64,000 nt of DNA, taken from NCBI GenBank assembly GCA_018398575.1, contig JAGTXZ010000008.1:1984001-2048000 (forward strand), given 5' to 3'. The first letter of the stretch is position 1, and the number at the start of each line of letters is the position of its first letter. The notes below the pieces were generated by a model. The model saw nothing but the letters and a program-made list of their open reading frames with translations, searched no databases and had not been told where the DNA came from. The position numbers were made by a program, and so were the translations under genes. This document shows positions 21,301-30,781 of the stretch, piece by piece. This DNA comes from Ampelomyces quisqualis. Lineage: Eukaryota; Ascomycota; Dothideomycetes; Pleosporales; Phaeosphaeriaceae.

Positions 21301-21756
21301 CAGCAAATCGAAGAACTGGAGCTCCTGGGCACCGCCCGCGTCGAAACCATTGCTGTCTTGACATCCCAAATCCAAGACCTCAAAGCCCGCTTCGCCAAGC
21401 AAGAAGAAGACACGCGCGTCACGATCGACTCGCTCAACCTCGCGCACCGCCGCCTTCTCGATGAGAATGAGAAGCTTACCGACGCCCTAAAGTTGCGCAA
21501 CGCTGCGAACTTGAAGGCCGTGCAGGACATGAAGGCTGCGAATGTCGTGATTAAGACGCAGAATACCGACTTGCACCGCGTCCACACGGGCAAGATTGTC
21601 AAGACGACGGAGAAGGTCAAGGTGGCGAAAAAGGGCAGCAAGAAGCGCGTTGCCACTCGCTCGTGGCGCGATTCAGGCATTTTTGATGAGGGGGATGAGG
21701 ATACCAAGGCAGGGGGGCAGGAGGCTGTTGGCGACGACGAGTTTTTGGCGGCCTAG
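18358..21756 (+). CDS. large coiled-coil protein with N-terminal AT-hook-like motif
   Basis: A single exon of 1132 residues from the ATG at 18358. The N-terminus has an AT-hook-like core (RKRGRPSK, residues 22-29). It is followed by three copies of a 14-residue unit (GKRTASPSFAEAPP) and a Pro/Gln/Asp repeat region of five-residue units. From about residue 200 almost the whole protein is predicted coiled coil by its heptads, broken by an acidic Asp run near residues 297-303 and a non-coil segment near 400-460. The C-terminus is basic (KVAKKGSKKR), then acidic. Possible roles are a nuclear, spindle-pole or chromosome scaffold, but there is no ATPase motif, so it is not an SMC protein. I do not recognise a specific orthologue. 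Confidence 0.8.
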   Translation: MARLSGLPSEHHHEGPGDAPRRKRGRPSKSQAASTGKRTASPSFAEAPPGKRTASPSFAEAPPGKRTASPSFAEASHPPPKRTKPLQAADEDQAPDEDQPPHQDHPPHQDQAPDQDQIADELLQSFSRSQHVARRHSEFPLPAHLPPARRARKSMPARLAVERVDEALDGTQFQYAPLTAVLDGRTRRRLRRSHLSQEVNEFESGQKKDKKRMLELQEQLRARDAQIRALTFELEAVRMGNIDMTSEAAEELEHKLQDAQHELDALRASSLYNGSDRDMSTLDGAADFSAADDDDDDDGQLLLVDRDDLHLSRDIDLIATPTGKYASRVQELSSQMTFESLDQVSQLVEDSLMEDDVAAIPDKIEDQAVQRYERELHHHIQLLAQSQGALRIVTLELQNLHFLDPGHSSTEILVQLRHGFDTLRLEMDKLFPNATTTLTNQQLLHKIPELFGGIFFELKEKLTTLNSSQKTEVLLRRQYEGVLDLLADSEARAQELEQKEYSLDKSNEDKQRTIVHLEEQITTLTGLATDQETLLKDRDAHITLLGQDIQNKDTALERLGEAMDKYRQDLDTATETATAFQVEHHAMVTRMDEEHGDTIRRLQAELDAEQAAREVAEADAIQKGQYVEDLEARVQRLENDLSSLTDEMAQLTEALTQQTKARETTEVQRDEQAEMVYEYANKMENLGQTITDLKAQLKDFQDNLASERIQREQTEAALDEANENMDNLNQQVHHGGIQANELRSKLFALQQEKDQTIKELQEEAQEREDVLSTELHTEREARAVAEKTVIKLNKQIEQLQGELATADIDLTNMTQARQLLEQDREQQVLALSQQLADLTAKYTALETSTQSTINALQASITDLNNQVQWQQAEIKRLTLEIADKDERYEQDTNLLKEEIVELKESLDNEREDNVRSRKEIDSLSQRVEHEANEVLNMVNSHNAESTALKATISTLEATIQNHQTNAEQYAAEYEQTLTEYTQQIEELELLGTARVETIAVLTSQIQDLKARFAKQEEDTRVTIDSLNLAHRRLLDENEKLTDALKLRNAANLKAVQDMKAANVVIKTQNTDLHRVHTGKIVKTTEKVKVAKKGSKKRVATRSWRDSGIFDEGDEDTKAGGQEAVGDDEFLAA
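18463..18588 (+). repeat. in-frame coding repeat, 3 x 42 bp
   Basis: Three consecutive 42 bp units encode GKRTASPSFAEAPP, the last changing to ASH after FAE. The DNA is nearly identical between units (one ACT/ACC difference early in unit 1). It lies next to the AT-hook-like motif of the coiled-coil protein, so copy number changes the length of a basic Ser/Pro linker. Confidence 0.9.
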
Positions 21757-22109
21757 GTGCTGTCATGACTCATTTGAAGAGGAGTGGAGTGGTTGAATAG
21801 AAATGTTTGGATCTGTCGCATTAGCGTTTCTTGCCCAGATTAGAGGTTCACAACTGAGAGAGGAGAGTGGCATGTGTTACTTGGATACCAGACGACTGTG
21901 ACGACCAACAACCTTTCTCGGCACCATTTCTAGCACATACATACCCTTTGTTGGATATGTAACCTCTTCTGGAAGGGTATTGTTGCATAGCGATACATAT
22001 AATCACATTGGTAAAAGAATGAATGAATCAATCTTACAACTGCAACAAGATGATGTTTGTGCACTGTTCGTGTCGACTGGAAAAGTATCTAGGAAAACGT
22101 AGGGTTGTG
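21757..22109. terminator. shared 3' region of convergent genes
   Basis: The coiled-coil gene (plus) and the WD40-like gene (minus) converge here, so the 353 bp hold both 3' UTRs. AT-richer tracts near 21990-22030 could include polyadenylation signals on both strands. No gene is visible. Confidence 0.4.
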
Positions 22110-24245
22110 TCATCGCCCATACACCTCTTCCTTGAACACCTTCAGCTCACTCTTTAATCTCTCCAAGTCCTTTCTCAACACCACTTGCTCGGCGCGTAAA
22201 TCACGTACATCATCTCTGGTGCCGTTGCTAGCCACACCATTCCCTTCGTCATCCTCGAGGTTTCTCAGTACAAATGCACTTCTCCAGTATGCACCAGTCC
22301 GTGATTCAGGCCCTTGCATACGTTTCGATGCTGATGGCCTTGCATGTATGCGCGGCGAAGAAGGAGAAGTAAGCCACGGAGGCGTCGGAGACTGCGCGGA
22401 GCGAACATGTGGTGATGCTGGCGAGGGTGGAGTCTGAGAGGCAGGTGAAGTTGGCGTCGTAGGGCCATCAAAGTTCATTTTCCGGCGCGCATTCGTGAAC
22501 CGAACTGGTGTTTTTCCTGTCATTCGTCTCGTCGAAGGCGGTGTGAAAAATTCTTCTTCTAACGACTGTGAAGACGATGATGATGATGACCGCGATACGG
22601 GCACGTATCGCAGTCGAGATCTCGGTGGTATGGTCGGGACTTCTTCTACCTGTGGACAGTGTCTTGGTGCTTGTTTTGCGTTCAAGGGAAGCGAGAAAGA
22701 ACTCGATATTGGTACAGGATCAATGTGACGCAAGGTCGATGCCATGGGCGGAATGAATGTCTCGGTGACAATACGGGGTCGAATGGTGGATTGTCTGCGC
22801 GGTCGCTCACCAGCTCGAAGAAGTCGTACTGGAGACCCAGTCGACTTGTCTGAAGGTCTGCGAAGAAGCTCAGTTCTTGTTCGGCGCGGGTTGTCGTCAG
22901 AGAAGAGATCCCCAGTAGATATTCGCAGTGCATCCACCTTGCGTTTCAATGGTGATGAAGTCTTTCTGACAGTACCTGGTTCCTCCTCGAACTCACTTTC
23001 GGAGATCTCGAGTAACGTATCGACAACTAGCCGTGGTTTAGGTGACATGGAGCAATCAGGGCCTGACAATACTGATGGTACAGACATATCGCCAACCCAT
23101 TCGAGCGCTATTATCGGGACGTCGATGGTGATCTCGTGCACCAGAAGCCCAAGGACATTGAACACAAAAACTTTGCCCGCTTGAGTCCCAATCGCGATGA
23201 ACGTTTGCGATCCCTCATAGTTAAGGTCTTCTTCTGCTGTTGCATCCTCTCCTAATAGTACCATTCCGCTTCGCCTGCCTTTATAGATGTAGGGGCCATT
23301 TGCAATAACTGAAAGACAAGTCGCTGGTCCAGAGACATGCTATGTTCTCAACACTCTGCCTCCGCCTTCAAAGTCGACGAGCCGGCATCTTCCGTCGTTG
23401 CCTATGCTAACGATGCGCGACTTATAGTCTGGTAAGAATTCTGCGGCAGCTACGCCTCCCATTACCGGTTTGTGTAGCTTCTCGATTGCACCGACCCTCA
23501 CTGGTTGTAGTCGACAGACCTGCATGCAATCATCTGCGTCATAGTGCTCGCTTTGATTTTTTTGCGATGGTAAGTAGATTCGGTACATGACCATTCTGCC
23601 GTCTTGGAAGCCGAGGAGGAAGTTCGTGTGCGAAGGTTCCATCAGACCGTCGTGCTTCTGAAAAGCTGCGCAGCTGACTGGCACAGAGGCATCCATGGGC
23701 TGAAAGGTCACTGGCGCACTGCCTCCCCTTCGCCTGTCTTGAAGGTAAATCGTCGGCGGTGAGGGTGATGCCGAAAGTAGTACGCTTCCGTCGCTAGAAA
23801 CTGCGATCACGTTGGGTGGAGATGGGTGAGGCTGCTGAGACGGCAGCATCACGGCGGTGGGAATCGAGTAAGCTTGGACGGAAGGGCTCAGTGTAGTTGT
23901 GAAGTAGAGGGTGCGCGAGTTCGGCGAGAACAGAAGAAGACGTGGCTCGCCCTGTTTATCTTCGTCAGCCATCGATGTGCACTGGCCATTATGTGCCTGC
24001 CCTACGTCGCCCTTGTTGAGCTTATACTTCCTGTTGCCCCTGGCAGCATCGCACAGTATCACGACGTGGCTGTCTGCGACGGCGAAGAGACTACTGTCGT
24101 CTCGCGATACCTTGGCGTTGGCAATGCCCTCGGCTGTATCGCAATCGAACAAAATTTCGTTGACAAGCTGCGAATGGCGTTGTATGGTATTTGGAGTCGC
24201 AATGAATAGGCCTAGCTCAAGCTGTGATATCGGTGAAGACGCCAT
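22110..24245 (-). CDS. WD40-like beta-propeller protein interrupted by one in-frame TAG
   Basis: From the ATG at 24245 a frame runs 301 codons to TAG at 23342-23340. The same frame then continues without any stop for another 409 codons to 22110, about 711 residues in all. Beta-propeller character is seen on both sides of the stop (SIGNDGRCRLVDFEGG before; FIAIGTQAGKVFVFNVLG after), so both halves belong to one gene. The C-terminal part is Ser/Pro/Arg-rich and ends in a short coiled coil. The stop sits where WD blades usually have Trp (VLRT-stop-HVSGPA), and TGG to TAG is one transition. Options are a nonsense allele or pseudogene, read-through, a sequence error, or an 83 nt intron (GTTAGC...ACATAG) that would delete a conserved blade strand and is therefore less likely. 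An N-terminal propeller plus C-terminal coil recalls NEDD1-type proteins, but I cannot confirm this. Confidence 0.68.
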
Positions 24246-24505
24246 GCTTGAGCCGTGTGGTTAATGATGCATAGGATTTGGACTGTGAACCTGATTAGAT
24301 CGTCGCGCGCGCGATGTTTCGCATGCTGATATGGGTGTTGAAGCAGGCACTGCCCCGGAAGGTGGAGAAGGCACACCACGAGTAGAGATTCCGCTTTCCA
24401 GGTCTGGGATTCTAACAACTCGAGAAATTCTTCTAAAAACTTGAATCATAGTGTGATCGTCTTTGAGTACTGCAAAGCCATTGCCACACTGTTTCGTGCC
24501 CAAAT

Positions 24506-25986
24506 CTACTGTATCTTAGCAAATTGCTTTCCCCACTTCTCCGCGATTTCCTCCTCGGAAAACTTCCTGGTCTTGCGTCGCAACATGGCTACTCGCTCTT
24601 CGTGGGTGAGCTTCATTTGATCGCCCATGGGTATCAAGCAGCGGGCAATGTGGTCGTAGTTCTTCCTCAAAAGGTTAATGGTAAGCATCATATAGTCAAT
24701 GTTGTAGAACACCAGGGCATGCTCGTCGGAGTACTGCTTCTTCTGAGCCAGGAACGCCACAGGATGTTCGCGCCAGTGACGAAGTGGGTTGAGATGGTGA
24801 GAAGTATGGTAGCCATCATTGTAGCAGTAGCGGTTGCTCTATTGGTGGTTAGCGCAAGTTTTGGTTAAAAAAGAAGTGCAAGAAGACTCACGGGCACGTC
24901 AATCAGCGTGATGCTAGATCTGAATTCGGAATCTGGCTCGAGTTCGTCCACTAGAGCGTGTTGACCCCAGTTGCCCGTCATGAGAGCCAGACGCATAAGC
25001 GCAAGTGGAACCAAGAACACAAAGATCGTCGCACGTGTGTTGACGCATCGGTAAAGGAAGAAGAGGAAGGCGTAGTTGCCAATCTCACAAAAAGCCGCCT
25101 GCAATGCCATCTTTGGCTTTCGAGTGCGCAGAAAGTAGCGCGGCAGATCGAACCAGATCAAGAAGTAAAAGCGGCCAACGTATCGCGCGAAATCCCAAAC
25201 ATCGTCTCTTTGATAGCGGACAGTCGAAGACAGATCGTTGGGGCCGTTGCCTTCCACGTGATGGTGCTTAACGTGATGAAAGTAATACGAGTTCCAAGTA
25301 TGACCCATCAATGGGTCAAGCACGTACGGGAATAGCTCATCGACTAGAGCGTACCTCTTGCTCAATACACCGCGGGCATGGATGTGCTGATGCTTCAATA
25401 GCGTGTACGCACCTGCATACCATCCCTGCATAGCACCGTGGAGGATAGCGTGCCACCAACGGAAGCTGTAGAACATGTATATTGCGGATGGTAGAGTCGT
25501 GCATGAGTATATTAGCAAGTGTGTGATCATGACAACGTCGGCCTCATTCCGCACCACCGTCCGTGCCCATTGTGTGTAAGGCTTGACAACATGGTTACGA
25601 AAGAACTCATTTTTTATGTCTGAGAGGTCCACAGAGCTGAAGACTGTAGGTTCGAACTTCTCCGATTTGGGGTTGTTTAGATTTTTCAGGTATTCGATTG
25701 TTTGCTGCTCCTGGTCTTGCAGATCTGGACAGGGTCAATACGATTCACACTTTGACTCCTGTTACACTCTATGGTGCCACAAAGATTATGGACGAGGATT
25801 ACCTTCTGGCGAAGGAGCTACAAATTCTGAATGCTTGGTAGCCAAATCATCTGACTCTTCCACAGTGTCTCGAGCTCGAGCATCGGTTTGATCTTTATGT
25901 GCTTCATACTCCTTTTGCAGGACGCTCAGGACCGCACGATCCGGAACCGTGAGTTCTGCATCTAGTGGGAATGGTAAACGGCCCAT
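24506..25986 (-). CDS. membrane fatty-acid-desaturase-like protein
   Basis: Three exons, 25986-25803, 25724-24892 and 24838-24506, give 449 residues. Introns are 78 and 53 nt; the second has GTGAGT, a CTAAC branch site and AATAG. The histidine boxes of the FA_desaturase superfamily are all present: HQHIH (173-177), HHVKHHH (211-217) and HTSHH (350-354). The third box appears only after splicing, which confirms the exon join. Several hydrophobic membrane segments lie around them. The acidic N-terminus is probably cytosolic. The family uses a di-iron centre to desaturate or hydroxylate acyl or sphingoid chains in the ER; the substrate here is unknown. It is tail-to-head with the WD40-like gene, 260 bp away. 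Confidence 0.87.
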
Positions 25987-26670
25987 TGATCGTGATCAAC
26001 TAGGACTAGTGGCTTATTGCGGCGAACGCGATGATCCTCGCTGCAGGGATGGGCCGTTATTTTCGGCAACGAGCAGACAGTGACCGGGAGGATGACCAAG
26101 ACCAGGCAATGGTAGGTTGAATACGAAGTGGGAGGCTTGTGTTGGGGAAAAGAGAGTTTGGGCGGTGTACAACGTACTTGAATGTTCGTCAAAACCGCTA
26201 GCGGGACGCTACGCCACGAATGTCTCGCCACCTGTGGGTCACTTCTACTACCGAGAATATCGCACGTTGTCGAAAGCGTTTGAATCATGTATCCTTTCGA
26301 CATGTTTGGGTTTATCATGGTGTTTCCAAGAACGCAAGTTCGCTCCATTGTTGGCACTACGAAGCAGAAGTCTGTATTGCCTTTTGAGAAGATTTCACGT
26401 GGCTTTCGCACTTCTTGCACTTTCCAAACAATCCTTCCTGTAACACCAAAACCTTGTTGCGACACGCAGCCTCTCATGTTTTGGACAAATCTCTCATGTG
26501 TATAGCTTGAATTTCGATTATTAGTCAGCACAAGGTCTAACCAGGAGACACTGCTGCTCTTACCATGTAGCAACAACCACTGTGCCATTCACCACTTCTG
26601 ACTACCCTCTTGTCGATCATACCAACACTCTTCAGACCTCTTCTATGTATGACACGGTCATCATAGGATC
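25987..26670. other. intergenic, promoter side of the desaturase-like gene
   Basis: Normal composition. The overlapping frames on both strands (26117-26588) have no recognisable motif and extend through probable promoter sequence. No gene is supported. Confidence 0.4.
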
Positions 26671-26974
26671 TCAGAAGTGGAATTTCTTCTCGTTTGGCCC
26701 TTCGTATGCAGCTGCTGCGTCCTTTAGCGACTTGATCTCCAAGACTGCGGCTTTGTATCTCAGGCAATACACGATGACCAGGATAAGCAGGGTTGACATG
26801 GCGAGTACGCTCAGATTTATGACTTTTAGAAATACCACGGCGAGGGAGAAAGCTCTGTTGATGATCTTGGCAAGGTGAAAAGCACCGCTTGGAAGTGATG
26901 ATTTGAACCACCGCGTGGATCTGCAGAATCCACAGCATGATGATGGACAGGGCCAGGCACATGAAGTAAGCCAT
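26671..26974 (-). pseudogene. possible small two-segment membrane protein, frame broken
   Basis: From an ATG at 26974 one frame codes for a hydrophobic segment (MAYFMCLALSIIMLWILQIH). A frame shifted by one base from about 26900 codes for LAKIINRAFSLAVVFLKVIN, a second hydrophobic stretch (STLLILVIVY) and a charged tail ending FHF-stop at 26671. Each half looks coding, but no intron with proper GT-AG and phase joins them. It may be a frameshifted pseudogene, a gene with an exon structure I missed, or chance. I do not recognise a family. Confidence 0.3.
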
Positions 26975-27698
26975 ATTTTTGAATTTTTTTAGCGATGCCG
27001 TCGCGTTAGCCCAAAAGACCCAGAAGTCTTGCGATGTGCTCTGCCCACTTAAATTGTCACTACTACGCTTATAGTACCTACCTATTTACACCTAGCTACT
27101 TACGTATTATGTAAGCTGTATGCAGTAGCAGGACCTTACAGTAGTACTTCCTGGCCCCAGCGCTGCCGTCGAGGCTCGGGCAATGTTGGTAACGAATGTA
27201 TTTTTGACCAGTGCATGACATCGGTAGTCGCAGACCAAATTGCTTCTAGGAATCTTTGCACGGATAAAAGAAGCAACAGGCGGTGAAACAGCTCTTTTGT
27301 ATAGTGATGAATGCGGTTATCTATGGTGTGCATGCCGAGACCGAGCTCAACTATATAGCAGACAGCGGCGCAACCTGATCTGTCAGGTTTTTAAGTAGAA
27401 GGTGTAGATAAAGGGTGAAGCATTGCATAGCAGATAGTGCTGGAACATCACAAACATGAATTGACGACGACTCAGAACCACCAAACTCACGCAGGCTATG
27501 AAAGAAAAGTTCGCTTAATCGTGTGCGCAATTATGGGGCAGCCACTCGATTGCTGTCATCAACAAGCAATTGCCTCTTTTTACCGCCCACAAGGACTAAG
27601 TCATGGGCAGTAATGACTTGTCACAGCAAACCTTCCGGAGTACTTAAGTGCATCATTCTCGCGCTCAGGCATCCATCTGTCAGAGATCGTCAGCCACA
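26975..27698. other. intergenic, no supported gene
   Basis: Contains a locally AT-rich, short-motif-rich stretch at 27040-27120 that resembles the AT-rich half of the window, and otherwise nothing coding. The right end should contain the promoter of the 27699 gene. Confidence 0.4.
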
Positions 27699-28595
27699 AT
27701 GGCGAAACTCAACACCAATCTCGAATACCAGGAATCGAGAGGCACTAGTACTCCAGCTCTCAAAAAGGCACAGAATGCATTCCCAGCCTTCACTCCAACA
27801 AGCACACGTATGACACGCTCCACCGCCAAAGCCTCTGGTGCCATACCCATCCTGTTTGAGCTCCCTATGCGCACAAAGACGACTAAGATTCCAGCTGGCG
27901 TGAGTCTCGAGCAGATGCCCAACCCAGGAAACTTGAAGGCGAAGAAGCGTGGCGCAACCAGGAAGACTGATTTTGATGATTTGGCTGGAGATCTGGGGGA
28001 CATGGATTTGGGTAATGGCAAACGAAAGGGAAAGAAGAAGGGCAACAAGACCAAAGGCAAAGAAAAAGCAGTCGACCCAGAACACGAAAGAGACGAGAAG
28101 TTAGCCAAAGCCACACGCTCTACACGACTTACACGTGCCGACTCAATCGCAAACAAAAAGACCCCCAACTCCATGGACGCAGACGAAGACGAAGACTCCA
28201 ACACCGACTCCCTCGACTTCCACCCTATCCTCCCCCCATCCCTCCAATCCACCGCTCAACCCCTTTTCCCGCCTAGAAAAAGTCCAACCAAACATCTCCC
28301 CCGCACTAGCTCCCGTCCTGCATCCCCTACGCAAACCCTACTAAGTGCTCTCGCACCCTTTTCGACACGCAGAAAACTCTGGGAAACAACCCCCCAAGAC
28401 GTCGAGGCGCTGGAAGCTGTGATTGCCAAGGGAGGTGAAGGGGTCGAAGTGTTGGAGGGAATGTTGGATGTTGTAGAGAAGTTTTGGGGGTTTAGGGACA
28501 GTTTGGATGGATACTTGGAGGAGGTGGAGGGGTTGGGTTTGGGGTTGGTGTGGGGTAGTGACGAGGATGAGAGCGAGGAGGGGGAGGAGTTATGA
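27699..28595 (+). CDS. disordered basic/acidic protein, unknown function
   Basis: A single exon of 298 residues from the ATG at 27699 (context CACAATGG). The frame is open 17 codons upstream but without an ATG. Composition is strongly biased: a Lys-rich block near residues 108-126 (KRKGKKKGNKTKGKEK) could be a nuclear localisation signal. Asp/Glu runs and Ser/Pro-rich stretches follow. The C-terminal 80 residues look helical (LWETTPQDVEALEAVI ... GYLEEVEG) before an acidic tail. A nuclear or chromatin role is plausible from composition only. I do not recognise a family. Confidence 0.65.
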   Translation: MAKLNTNLEYQESRGTSTPALKKAQNAFPAFTPTSTRMTRSTAKASGAIPILFELPMRTKTTKIPAGVSLEQMPNPGNLKAKKRGATRKTDFDDLAGDLGDMDLGNGKRKGKKKGNKTKGKEKAVDPEHERDEKLAKATRSTRLTRADSIANKKTPNSMDADEDEDSNTDSLDFHPILPPSLQSTAQPLFPPRKSPTKHLPRTSSRPASPTQTLLSALAPFSTRRKLWETTPQDVEALEAVIAKGGEGVEVLEGMLDVVEKFWGFRDSLDGYLEEVEGLGLGLVWGSDEDESEEGEEL

Positions 28596-28918
28596 GGAAA
28601 ATTGGAGGGGGGTTTTAGAGTTTGGAAGGTCATGGGAAAGGGTAGGGTTCTGAACATGTGATGCAATTTCGTTTTTTGTTTTATTGGTATTTGTGGCAGT
28701 GCATGGTTCCTTGGGCGCATCTGGGGACATGAATTCATGATGCCATCTAAGCAAAGAGATTTCTACCTTTTATTTTCCGACCCTCGATAGGGTTGATGTA
28801 CAACGAATGAAGTTCGCCCCCTTTCCTCGGAGCTTCTCTGCGCGTGCATGACGTGCTGCCAGAAAGACTCATCATGTCGCGTCCCCAACTGCGGTCGCGG
28901 GTCGCCGTAACCTCTTGT
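28596..28918. terminator. shared 3' region of convergent genes
   Basis: This 323 bp spacer lies between the plus-strand disordered-protein gene and the minus-strand RCF1 gene, so it holds both 3' UTRs. T-rich tracts near 28670-28690 and 28767-28775 are candidate polyadenylation regions. No gene is visible. Confidence 0.4.
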
Positions 28919-29499
28919 TCATTTGGCCAATGTCTGGTCCTTGACCTCTTTCGTCTTGTCCGCGACCATCTCAGTCACGCCTTGTGCATCTTCCGAAGCT
29001 CCCCTCGTCTTCTTCGCCAGCCTCGCCTTCCACGCCCTGTCTTCCTCGTCTCGCATCTCCAGTTCCCTCAGCCATCTCTCACGCTGCCCCTGGCGCTCCT
29101 TCTCGGCCTTCATCTTCTCATATTCCTTTCGCTTCTTACGATCCTCCTGCCAGTATACATTCCCGGCTACCAAGACGGCGAGCGTGAAGGCATGTGCGTA
29201 GAGACGTCGCCGGAAGTAGAGGTTGGTCATTTTGTGGTCGCCTTTGCGCATGCTACGGGTCGCGCCAACAATGGCCCATACGACGAGGCCGCAGCCCAAG
29301 GGGACGAGGGGTTCTTCGCGGAAGCGGCGCCATATCTTGCCGAGTGCGTTCTCGTCGTAAAAGTCGCTGTGCATAGCATCGTCAGTCGGTCCATGGCATG
29401 CTCATGGGAAGGAGCGGACGGTATGCGTCCAGCGACTCACGCATTTTCGTCAAGTGAGGAGGGGAGAGGCGTGCTGTTGGGAGGTCCCGTGCCCGCCAT
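28919..29499 (-). CDS. RCF1: respiratory supercomplex factor 1 (HIG1 domain, mitochondrial)
   Basis: Two exons, 29499-29441 and 29366-28919, joined over a 74 nt intron (GTGAGT, CTGAC branch, CACAG), give 168 residues, close to the usual Rcf1 length. After a short N-terminus comes the HIG1 domain: KIWRRFREEPLVPLGCG, then the first membrane helix, RKGD, RRRLYAHAFTLAVLVAG as the second helix, and YWQEDR. A long charged helix follows, as in fungal Rcf1. The protein sits in the mitochondrial inner membrane and stabilises cytochrome bc1-oxidase supercomplexes. It is divergent from the DUF1746 gene across 222 bp. Confidence 0.93.
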
Positions 29500-29721
29500 G
29501 GTGGATGCAGCAGTGGTGGTAGACTACATGTACGAGCTGGTCAAGGTGTCACCACTCGTTCGGCCATCGGCCACTTGTGATGTTCCAGCGCCGATCCCGA
29601 GCTCGCGCCAGCGACAGGATAGCCCGCGGACATTGCAGACACGGCAATCCGAGTACACACGTTCGAGCCTCGCTGTCGCCTTGATGAGCGCCCAAAAGAC
29701 GAGCCGACTCCCGCCCCCGCC
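29500..29721. promoter_or_regulatory. 222 bp divergent promoter between RCF1 and the DUF1746 gene
   Basis: The start codons at 29499 (minus) and 29722 (plus) flank this GC-rich spacer, which must serve both genes. No TATA box is seen, as is common for housekeeping promoters. Confidence 0.55.
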
Positions 29722-30781
29722 ATGAACCATGAGGCCGAGGCCTCGGGAGCTGCGCCGCGCCGTGTGGACAGCCCCCCCGAGCGCGACGACGCCGACGACG
29801 ATGCGATGCTAGACATGGACGCGCAAGAGGCGCCGCGGCTCAAGGACCAGCTGGCCAGGGAACGACGGCTGGACGCAAAGAGGAAGCGCATACGCATGCT
29901 CAACGAGCTGCTGCGCGAGCTCGACTTGGCCGTCTACATGCAGCTCATCACCGTGTACCATCTCGAGTACGGCCAACCCCCCCGTCTGCCCAGTCCTGAC
30001 CGTACTAAGTGCCCCCCACAGCTGCTCCTTCTTCTGGCTCGCTGTCAAGGCCTTCATCCACGCCAGCTTGCTCACGCCCGTGTCCGACCCTGTTGGCGAA
30101 CGCCCACCGGACGAGCCGCGGCCGTTCCTGCCCCTGATCATGTTCTCGTTCGGCGTCAACTGCCTCCTGCACCAGATCTACCCTGCGCCCTCCGCTGGCG
30201 AAGACGCAAGAGGCTACCTGCATGGCGGCCTGATGATTGACTTCATCGGCCAGCAGGGCCCCGCCAGCAAATGGGAGCTTGGGGCCTTGGACCTTTGCCT
30301 ACTGCTCTTGCAGCTCGTCATGGTCTCGGTGCACGTCAAGAGACGGGACCTGAAGAAAAAGCTCGCAAACACGTCAGCAGAGAGATCCGCCACAAGCGGC
30401 AATGAGCACGCGTCAGATGCCGCTGACACGGCAGCACACACGGCAGCAAGTGAGACTGCGGCCCGAGAACAAGACGCCGACGATGAAGAACGCGGTGTCC
30501 TGCGCCGAACCGACACGCTGTCAGACATCGGACTCGATCCGGACCACGAGGATGCGCTGCTGCCGTCCTCGTCTGACGTCGGTCAGCCTGATGCACTCGA
30601 TGTTCTTACCTCGGGCCAGTTCGCCATTGGCGACTTCGGTCTGATCGACACAGTGCTACGAGAGAACAAGAACTACACGGCGTACCGCCTGATGCGGACG
30701 GAAAGCGGCATGAACGACATGCCCGAGACACTGCGGCGGCTCAACACTTTGCGCACACGGTTCGGCGTGGGCGGCGGCTGA
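29722..30781 (+). CDS. DUF1746 protein, Dsc E3 ligase subunit 4-like
   Basis: Two exons, 29722-29966 and 30022-30781, joined over a 55 nt intron (GTACGG donor, CTGAC/CTAAG branch options, CACAG), give 334 residues. The DUF1746 core begins LNELLRELDLAVYMQLITVYHL and, across the splice, continues DCSFFWLAVKAFIHASLLTP. Hydrophobic segments follow (LIMFSFGVNCLLHQIY and LCLLLLQLVMVSVHV). The rest is acidic and disordered, with a short conserved-looking end (LNTLRTRFG). In fission yeast a DUF1746 protein is Dsc4, a membrane subunit of the Golgi Dsc ubiquitin ligase that activates the sterol regulator SREBP. Transfer of that role is inference from the domain. Confidence 0.85.

Noticed and set aside
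22110..23264. Separate gene starting at the ATG at 23264
   Set aside because: The 25 codons between the TAG and this ATG are in the same frame and read as propeller sequence, so it is the 3' part of one gene.
23340..23425. Intron that would remove the TAG in the WD40-like gene (GTTAGC...ACATAG)
   Set aside because: It would delete a well-formed propeller strand (SIGNDGRCRLVDFEGG) and has no branch site; a nonsense change explains the data better.
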